A stretch of DNA of 64,000 nt, taken from positions 35,979,321-36,043,320 of the forward strand of contig OX291542.1 of NCBI GenBank assembly GCA_946406115.1, given 5' to 3'. Positions 56,690 to 64,000 of the stretch are shown here, one piece after another; the stretch's first letter is position 1; the number at the start of each line of letters is the position of its first letter. Position numbers and translations under genes: made by a program. The notes beneath the pieces were generated by a model. The model was not told the DNA's origin, did no database searches, and worked only from the letters and a program-made list of their open reading frames with translations. The DNA comes from Apoda limacodes. Lineage: Eukaryota; Arthropoda; Insecta; Lepidoptera; Limacodidae.

Positions 56690-57520
56690 GAAGCCTTCCA
56701 CTGCTGAACGTAGGCCTCACTCATAGGTCTCCACAATAGCCACTCCTGAGCTTCCGTCGGTTTAACTAGGCCATCTGTCCATCTGGTAGGAGGCCGTACT
56801 ACGCTTCATCGTCCGATCAGTGGTCGCCATTCGAGAACCTTTTTTTCCCATCGGTTATCGGTTTGACGAGCTATGTGGCCCGCCTTTTGCCACTTCATCT
56901 TGCTAATTGTTTTAACTATGACGGTACTTTGGTTCTTCAGTGAATTAATTTGTTTCGGATTTCATCGCGCAAAGAAATAACAAGTAAAGCTCTTTCCGTA
57001 GCTCACTGAGCGACTCTAAGCTTATTTAAAAGGCCAACAGTTAGAGACCACGTTCTTGTATCATAAGTCATCACAGGCAGCACAAATTGATTATGAACTT
57101 TCGTCTTTAGGCACGGATGTATTTTTGTCGATTAGATATTGCGTAGTCCCGAACGCTTCACACCCGAGCTGCTCTTCGATTAAGCTCTTTTCGGAAAACG
57201 GCTTGTTCGGGAGGCTGGGATTTGTCAATCTTGCGTGCGAGGTGGTTCGTAATGATCCTGGAAAACTGCTCATAGACGTGGTTCGGAAGCGAGATGGGTC
57301 TATAGTTCTTTATTCAGGTAGTCTCCTTTTTTAAAGAAAATTTTGACCAAGCTACTGCTACAAGCTTGTGGCGTAGTGCCTTCGAAGATAGAAGAATTAA
57401 AAAGACTCTGAAGGACTTTGAGTATCGGTGTTCCACCCGCTTTTAGAAGCTCTGGCATAATTCCATCATCAGCTACCGCATTATTTTTCCTAAGCTGCTT
57501 TAAGGCCATTGTAATCTCAT
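56690..57520 (-). pseudogene. RTE-like LINE with internal deletion
   Basis: Minus strand. 57509-57300 encodes the N-terminal part of the RT domain ('DDGIMPELLKAGG', 'FKKGD'-like block). It is followed near 57270-57170 by a 'FSRIITNHLARK' and 'EQAVFRKE' region in another frame. Further downstream (57000-56690) come C-terminal LINE phrases ('KLRVAQ', 'ERALLVISLRD', 'RPPTRWTDGLVK'-like). The core RT with its YxDD motif between them is missing, and several stops and frameshifts interrupt it, so it is dead. Same clade as the 2.6-3.1 kb fragment. Confidence 0.75.
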
Positions 57521-57529
57521 ACTTAGTCT

Positions 57530-58240
57530 CTCACAATATTTACAAGCATAAACTGTTAAAACGTAACTATGTAAAGAACAAAAATTTGGTTTTTATATAT
57601 TTAGGTATATTTTTCTTGCACTTGGAAACCAAATATCATGTAGTCGGATAAAAACAGTGCGCTTTGTCTCTAATTGGCTCATTTGTTTATTTCTCATTAC
57701 AGTGTCCTCGCTCGCGCTTCCTCGCAACATTTCCTTCTTTTATCAGATTCGGAGTATTTCTTGTAGTGTTACGGGCGATATCCTCGGAATTTTCAGTCGG
57801 GGTTGTAAAATAACGGGTGAGAGATACAAGCAACTTTATTAGGTATGTTTTAGAAAAATCATATTTGACTTAAACTTAGTTTTTTTTTTTTAAATGTAAT
57901 CGGTATACGTTTTCTCTATTTCTTTTTGAAAACTTTTTGAATTTTTTAGATATTTTTTTTTTCGGGCAATCACAAAACAAATATTATGAATAACACGAAT
58001 TATAGAAATATAAATAAAAAAGGCTTAATAAATTCTCAACTTTCAAACTTTTGAATTTATTTTATTTTTAGTTTTTTTTTTTGTGTATGACATCTCATTT
58101 AAATATTTTTTTTTTTCAATTATTTTGGGTCATGTACATAAATGGCATATTGGGCCAGAAGTGATGTCGAATGACGACGCTAAACTGGTACCGCCCGACA
58201 AATATCTTATACATAATAATATTAAATTATATAATACTGG
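57530..58240. other. No supported gene
   Basis: AT-rich with poly-T runs; only short frames. Confidence 0.4.
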
Positions 58241-58244
58241 CTTT

Positions 58245-58510
58245 AGCTTTTGTTATCAGCGTGGGATTTCTACGCCAACATCTGGATTATACTAAGTTTG
58301 CTATACAGCAAGCCTAAAGCTTAAAATATTCGGTTATAGTTATTCCCGGGGGAACTTTTAAATTGTAACCTTAGTGTTTATCCGTCTCTTCAACTATCTC
58401 TGTGCTACATTTTACCGCAATTGGATGTTGCGTTCCGTTGCGGCTTGATTATGTGACAAACAAAGTAACAAACTATCGCATTTGTAATACTAGTTGGATA
58501 GGAGAGTGGG
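58245..58510 (-). repeat. Helitron/Lep1-like repeat fragment
   Basis: 'agttattcccgggggaactt', 'ctcttcaactatctctgtgc' and 'cgcatttgtaatactagt' follow the order of the 37.9-38.5 kb copies. Confidence 0.5.
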
Positions 58511-59297
58511 AAAGGATTGAGTTGACTTGATTTTTGGCACAGGGGTAGAGATGAGGTGATAAAAATATTATACAGTACTTTTAACCCACAATTAACAAAG
58601 GGTATAAAATTCGGACATCACATATCCACGCCGACCGCACCGACCCGAAGTTGCATACCTCCAAGCTTCGGGCAACAGCTACATTCCATTTTATATAGCA
58701 ATTTGTAATTTTGCTTCTGCAAAATTGTACAAAATTATTAAATAAATCATATTTAATAAAGATATAATTTATATCTTCAAAACAACATATTAATTAACTT
58801 CATTGTGATCACCAGTCAGAATTTGCAGACTTAGTAAAAACTCTGGTTTCTCCCGGATCACGCACCGAGCTATGTGAAATGGAGTATAGTCAATATTATA
58901 TATATATATACTAACTGGCGATGCGCATTTATAAGGAAAATATTTTAAATTACCTATGTTGTAATGAGGTTTAGGTGTTTAGGTTATTTTTAACATATTA
59001 TTATAAAGAAACAATATATTATTTACTTATTAAATAACCAGCTTCTGCTATGCTAGTATTTTATTTGTCAGTTTTTGTCAAAGATCCCAGTTGTGTGTTA
59101 ACTCGAATCGGCAATCCTATCACAATAAAGGGCATATTCCACTTATAAGTTAAAATATTCGTTATATCTACGACCAGCCCCACCTGATGTTAGTGACCAT
59201 TAGTAATTTAGCTAAGGAATATGGAGGTAAATACGAAATGAGGTGGACAAAAATTTTAAACGCACAAACTAAAATAAAAAAAATGCCTTATACTTAC

Positions 59298-59720
59298 TAA
59301 CCGACTTCAAAAAAAGGAGGAGGTTCTCAATTCGTCGGAGACTTTTTTTAATGTATGTTATCCGATTTATCGAAGACGCCTGGACCAAATTGAGAAATCC
59401 TTTCTTTATTTAAAAGTTTATACTTTCCAGGTGGTCTCATATTATTATAGTGAATTTAAAACTAAAACTTTTGTGAGAAAAAAAGAATATTAATGTTAAG
59501 TTGGAACTGGTGAAACGCCTTTTATGTTGATGATTATATAAAACTTTGTTACGAGTATGGATGTTTTTAGTGTACAATAAAAAAAAAGCAATTCGTCACT
59601 GAAAAGAAAAAAAATATAAACTTTTAACAAAAAACCAACCGGTTTCAAGAAGATGCACTAAAAAGGTAAAAATAATTACTAATTTCCAAAAATCTGATCT
59701 GAATTACAGTTTGAAGTTGG
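59298..59720 (+). repeat. CGACTTCAAAAA-type dispersed repeat, copy 3
   Basis: 'taaccgacttcaaaaaaagg' with 'aggaggttctcaattcgtcg', 'ccaggtggtctcatattatt', 'gttacgagtatggatgtttt' and 'gtttcaagaagatgcactaa'. This is the best-preserved copy. Confidence 0.8.
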
Positions 59721-59880
59721 TGTACCTATATAACAGTAACAGTTTACAACACACTTTGCTTGCATGACAACAATTTCAAACTGTAATTCAGATCAGATTT
59801 TTGGAAATTAGTAATTATTTTTACCTTTTTAGTGCATCTTTTTGAAGCCGGTTGTTTTTTTTTGTTAAAAGTTTTTTCGT
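59622..59880. repeat. Inverted repeat ending the 59.3-kb copy
   Basis: 59622-59720 and 59774-59880 are near-perfect reverse complements ('aagatgcactaaaaaggtaa' versus 'ttacctttttagtgcatctt'), with a loop of about 53 bp. Long hairpin of about 100-bp arms. Confidence 0.85.
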
Positions 59881-60124
59881 ACAAACTTTCGTAGACGTAG
59901 ATATGTTCCCTGATTACTTGAAGACGCCTCGGCCGATACGGAAAATTCTTTTTTTGTTTGAAAGGGTGAACTTCTCACGTGGTCCCATGTCCATCAGGTC
60001 AGGATATAATGATGGAATCCTAAAGAAATCAAGGGAACTCTTCAAATTTTTCTGAAGCGATTCGGGTATTTTTTTAGTGTACGAGAAAATAATCCAAGGT
60101 CACTTAAAAGTAAAAAATATAAAC

Positions 60125-60225
60125 AACAAGAGAGAAAAATAAAACCAGACAGACAGGAAGACAGGCGGAAGGACATGGCAAAACTATAAGGGTACCTTGT
60201 TGATCACTACTACGACTCTAAATGT
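60125..60225 (+). repeat. 3' end of a CGGCCAAGT-type repeat
   Basis: 'accagacagacaggaagaca' then 'ggaaggacatggcaaaacta' and 'taagggtaccttgttgatca', as at 52970-53020. Confidence 0.55.
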
Positions 60226-60974
60226 TAAACATACAGTTAATGTTAAACCATCTTTTTAAAACACTTCGTTTGTTGGTAAAATCCGAGATACAATCTGTTC
60301 AGGTTTTACGGAGAAAACTGTGCTCGGAAAGGCAAACAGACAGACAGATGAGATAGATGTCTTTATTTTATACCAAACATGTAGTGACACGCATCAATCA
60401 TCAAACTGCGTGCTATTTTTATTGATTTTGCTCAAAAAAGGATCATGCATGATCGTGACGCAATAAATCGAAACGCTCTTTACAAATAATTTAAGGGTCA
60501 TCGTTCATTAAATTTTGATAAAGGCTATAAATAAAAATCATAAGTTAACGACTATTACATTATTTATAACTACTTGACACAAACACGTCGCTTTGACATT
60601 GTATGTAGTATGGCATGTGGAAGTTACATAAGCCTGTTGAGGCCTATCTAAGGTCATCACTTGATCACTTCACGATAGTTCCCACTCTGTTTTGTCATGG
60701 AACGTTTACCGTAAAATTGTAAATAACAGAGACCTTAACTCAAGCGCAGAATTCTCGCTTAAATGTGGCAGATGGAGATTAAGTAACTGCTGGGACCTAA
60801 TTCTCACTTCGTCCGAGATAATTTCGAATTAGAGATTATCTAGAAGACACAATTTCGACTGTAAAATTTCGAATGTCGACATCATTTTCTCGTTTGGTAT
60901 ATTCTCACTATCAATCGAAACAACCTTCGAACAAAATGTCGTTCGAAGCGGTGAAATGTTGCCATCAGAAACCA

Positions 60975-62000
60975 GTTACGATGCGAGGTACGTTCCATTG
61001 AACCGTTTTACAGCGTTTTTAAAATTGCCTACCTTTATAAACCTCTGTTTAATATATTAAAAAAGATTTTGGTGACTACTTTATGTTTAAAGCAACATTT
61101 TTATCACTATTAATAGGGAAGTAATAACTATAACTAAGTTTGTAAAATAAATCCCTATTCTCAGTTATTGCTATAATTTTCAAACGGAACGTATTTGAAA
61201 AAAAAAAACTTTGTTTTTGTTGAGTATTGTATGTTTATTTGGTATAAATTTTAAGTTTTTCTTATTTTTCAGAAGTGTAATTATGAAATATTTAATTTTT
61301 CTTACATTAACTTACCACCTAATAATATTAAAATACCACGCAGCACTCAAGATGGCGGCACCGAAACTAAAACTTTTTTTTCGGTGTATGTGGTGTAACC
61401 TAGTGTTTGTTATGATGGAAATCAAAAGAAATTAGAAAAGCTCCATGGCTTAGTGGGTAATGACCCAACTGTTAAATCGAGGGGCGTGGGTTCGATTCCC
61501 GCACTAAAAATTTTGTGTTTGACTTGAGACTGTGTGGACATGTGACATTGTGAACCAGTTACGCTGCGAGGTACGTTCCATTGCACAGTTTTAGAGCGTT
61601 TTTAAAAACACCTACTCTAATATTCGTCTTTTGATATATTAAAAAAGGTTTCAGTACTACAAAATGTATGAAGCAACATTTACTTGTGTTTCACCATTAT
61701 TAATAAGGAAATATAAGTAACACTAAGTTTGTAGACTAAATCTATATTCCGAGAAACAGCTATAATCCTTAAACGAAACGTATTTGGACATAAATAAAAA
61801 AAAACTCTGTTTGTTTTTATTGAGTATTTTATTTGTTTATTGATGTAATTATCTTTATTCAATGTTTTTCACATGAAATTACCATCTAGTATTATCACAA
61901 CACTACACAGCACTAAAGATGGCGGCGCTGGGCCTTTAACTTTTTTGTCAGTGTATGTTATGTAACCTAGTGTTTGTTTTTATGGAAATCAATAGAAATA
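60975..62000 (+). repeat. Tandem pair of a ~576-bp unit
   Basis: 'cgaggtacgttccattg' occurs at about 60985 and 61569, and the order 'atattaaaaaag', 'gaacgtatttg'-like, 'agatggcggc' and 'taacctagtgtttgtt' is repeated between 60980-61435 and 61556-61995. Identity is high but imperfect, indicating an older duplication or two insertions of one family. A SINE (61440-61555) ends the first unit. Confidence 0.8.
61438..61555 (+). repeat. tRNA-derived SINE
   Basis: A-box-like 'tggcttagtgggtaatgacc' and B-box 'gggttcgattcccgcac' at about 61489-61505 are 40 nt apart, followed by 'gacttgagactgtgtg'. Not a functional tRNA because no 3' acceptor pairing is visible. Confidence 0.75.
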
Positions 62001-62224
62001 GAAGAATATTATTGTCATGGGTGACTTTAATAAATGCCATAATTGGGCAATCAATCAATTAAGAAAAGATTAATTATGTATTATGAAAGGAATAAGTTAA
62101 AAAAATATCATATTTGCTACTATAAGTCTGTTTTTCCGCCCTTTTAATTACTCTGACCTACATTTTAGATTTTCCTTTGAATTTAGAACTAAAGTTTACG
62201 CTAAGAGTAAAATTAATGTTTAGA

Positions 62225-62440
62225 ATCCAATTATTTTGAACGAAATTTGTCATGATTCGAATGCGGGATATAGCCTCGAACGGTCCCGACCACTCGAAGC
62301 AGTTCGAGCGGCTTGCGTTCGAGAAATGTCGGGTTCGACATTACCAGAATTTCTTAACTACATTTTCGTTCGAGAAAAGTTTAAATTCGTACTTTATTTC
62401 GAATTCGTGATCAATTAGATTGCGTGAGAATTGGCTCCCC
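62225..62440. other. Cluster of TCGA-containing words
   Basis: At least eight TCGA/TTCGA words in about 180 bp ('gattcgaatgc', 'cctcgaacgg', 'cactcgaagcagttcgagcg', 'gcgttcgagaa', 'cgttcgagaa', 'atttcgaattcg'). A second, looser cluster is at 60815-60955. Function unknown. Confidence 0.35.
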
Positions 62441-62541
62441 GGTCGGTAAACAAGAAGCATTCACGTATGTATTCCTGCTCTTATGCTATGTAACTTCAAA
62501 GGACTGGTTTTTTCTATTCACGAAGTAATAAGTAAACCATT

Positions 62542-62690
62542 TAGCTCCATGGCTTTGTGGATAGTGACCCAACTATTAAATCGAGGGGCGTGGTTTCGAT
62601 TCCCGCACTAGTACCTAAAACATTTATGTAACAAACATGTGTGTTCGACTTGAGACTGTGTGTTTTCTATGTTTGATATGTATTTATTAA
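62542..62690 (+). repeat. tRNA-derived SINE, second copy
   Basis: 'agctccatggctttgtggat' and 'gtttcgattcccgcactag' correspond to the 61.44-kb copy, again ending in 'gttcgacttgagactgtgtg'. Confidence 0.75.
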
Positions 62691-62699
62691 CAAAAAAAA

Positions 62700-64000
62700 G
62701 GAAATATAATATAACCGTAGTAATTGTTTTGCTTAGTTTGATACCACGCGTGCGCTGTAAGTAATGTCCAAAAATTCAAAAAAAATCAGTGCTTTATTTT
62801 TTTTCATACTTTCCTGGGATACTAAATAATAATTAATAGTCAAATAATTAATGAAAAAAGAATAAAGAAAAATAATGCTCAATTATACAAAATGCTCACA
62901 AATTTGATGTACTCGTGTTTGTTGAATAATAATAGAACCGGTATAATGATCCACGCCTCGACTCTTACTCAACTTACACACTGACTGACATAACAAGTCA
63001 ACATCTAACCGAACGAAACTGCTGAAACTTTAAATCTGGCACGAAGATGTACTTAGAAGGAAATTGATGTACTAGGGTTTCATAAGTCACTAAAACACAC
63101 AACGTGTTTCAGATATAAAATATTTTTCTGCAAAAATCCATCCTATTTTAAATGAAACATAGGTAGTCAAAAACAAAATCTAGTTGGTACATTTAGAGAT
63201 GAGATGGATTTCGTTCCACATTATTTTAAACGAGGTTGAATCATTTGGATCCCTTAATTAACATAATCCCAACAAGGGTAGAAAAGTAGCTCTGTAACTC
63301 GGCTGTTGTGCGATAACTTTCCTTTGTAACATTCAGAGTTAGAAAACTGGAAAGATGATTTAGCTTAGCCACTTTAAATTAAAACATTTATTGTAACGTG
63401 AAATTAGGGCCATTTAATTCGCTCAAATTAATTCATTACTTAATATTTCGTACATTGTTAACAATGTAGAAAATCCTTTTATTAGTATTTAGGTTATTTT
63501 AAAGCCTTTAAGATCTACATGCCTGGAAGGAGACTAACAAATAATGTTTTTAGTTATAAATAAAAGACCGCAAATATAAGTTTGTTTTTAAAATTAACGT
63601 AAATGGTCAAATTCATGCGGACTATAGAAATTCGACTATTTTCCATGTGTGCAATTGCAGACTTTTTTTTAAGCAATTAATCCCTCACGTTCTTCTTTTA
63701 CTTATTCTTTAAAAATGTGTATTTCTACGCAATTCTTAGGTGCCTATTATGTATTTTGCAACATTTAGTTATATTCTAACTTAAGACCTAGGTAATAAAT
63801 AATATAATTACATTTACTGACGATCAAAGCAGGGAGCAGTTCTATCTTTTCCCCTAAACTAAAATTACAAACGAGTTGCACTTAATTTTTGATTTTGCGT
63901 TAGATTTTTTATATTACCTTCAACAGAAACTTACATACTAGAGAAAATAAATGCGGTATTTTAAGTAAGAGAAACAATAAGTGGAAAAATGGAGTTAACT
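62700..64000. other. No supported gene or repeat
   Basis: AT-rich with short frames only. Confidence 0.45.

Noticed and set aside
57056..57334. 92-codon plus-strand frame
   Set aside because: Antisense to the RTE-like LINE pseudogene.
61438..61510. Functional tRNA gene
   Set aside because: A and B boxes are present, but I could not fold acceptor and anticodon arms, and sister copies at 33.6 and 62.5 kb share a retroposon body.

Overview
The window is AT-rich eukaryotic DNA from an insect, most likely a moth or butterfly. The evidence is indirect: dispersed repeats with phrases I associate with lepidopteran genomes (a 'CGGCCAAGT..GAGTCGGACTCGCGCAC' block, a 'CGACTTCAAAAA..GGTTCTCAATTC' block and a 'cgcatttataatattagta' terminus), RTE-type LINE debris, and tRNA-like and 5S-like retroposon pieces. 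I see no convincing host protein-coding exon; the region looks intergenic or deeply intronic.

The main feature is a nearly complete Polinton/Maverick (polintovirus-like) element at about 4045-16888 (12.8 kb) with terminal inverted repeats of about 1.2-1.3 kb. The interior, read on the minus strand from right to left, encodes: a protein-primed family B DNA polymerase with a probable small 5' exon, an A32/FtsK-like packaging ATPase, a small basic/hydrophobic protein, a conserved Polinton protein of unknown function, a DDE integrase with chromodomain (broken by a one-base frameshift), a penton-like minor capsid protein, a pX/pVI-like protein, the major capsid protein and an adenain-like cysteine protease. 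Both the replication/integration and virion gene sets are present. Four internal gene junctions have overlapping stop and start codons (ATGA or TAATG) and a fifth overlaps by 16 nt, suggesting polycistronic expression from a few TATA promoters. Each TIR carries its own copy of an unrecognised gene that appears to have a two-codon first exon and a conserved 186-nt intron.

Left of the Polinton (1-4045): a Helitron-like repeat, a short internally deleted Tc1/mariner element with TIRs, a tandemly duplicated repeat and the 3' end of an RTE-like LINE. Right of it (16.9-64 kb): a 20-copy 36-bp minisatellite (17.96-18.66 kb), a 30-copy 26-bp satellite (44.30-45.08 kb), a six-copy 30-bp repeat (45.5 kb), several fold-back elements (26.1, 31.0, 42.5, 51.6 and 59.6 kb), SINEs (30.9, 33.6, 61.4 and 62.5 kb), two 5S-rRNA-like fragments (34.5 and 52.2 kb), an RTE-like LINE pseudogene (56.7-57.5 kb) and many short dispersed-repeat pieces. 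Two places (22.53 and 55.26 kb) resemble noncoding first exons with an arthropod-type initiator and a splice donor, but this is weak. The remaining stretches hold nothing I can support.
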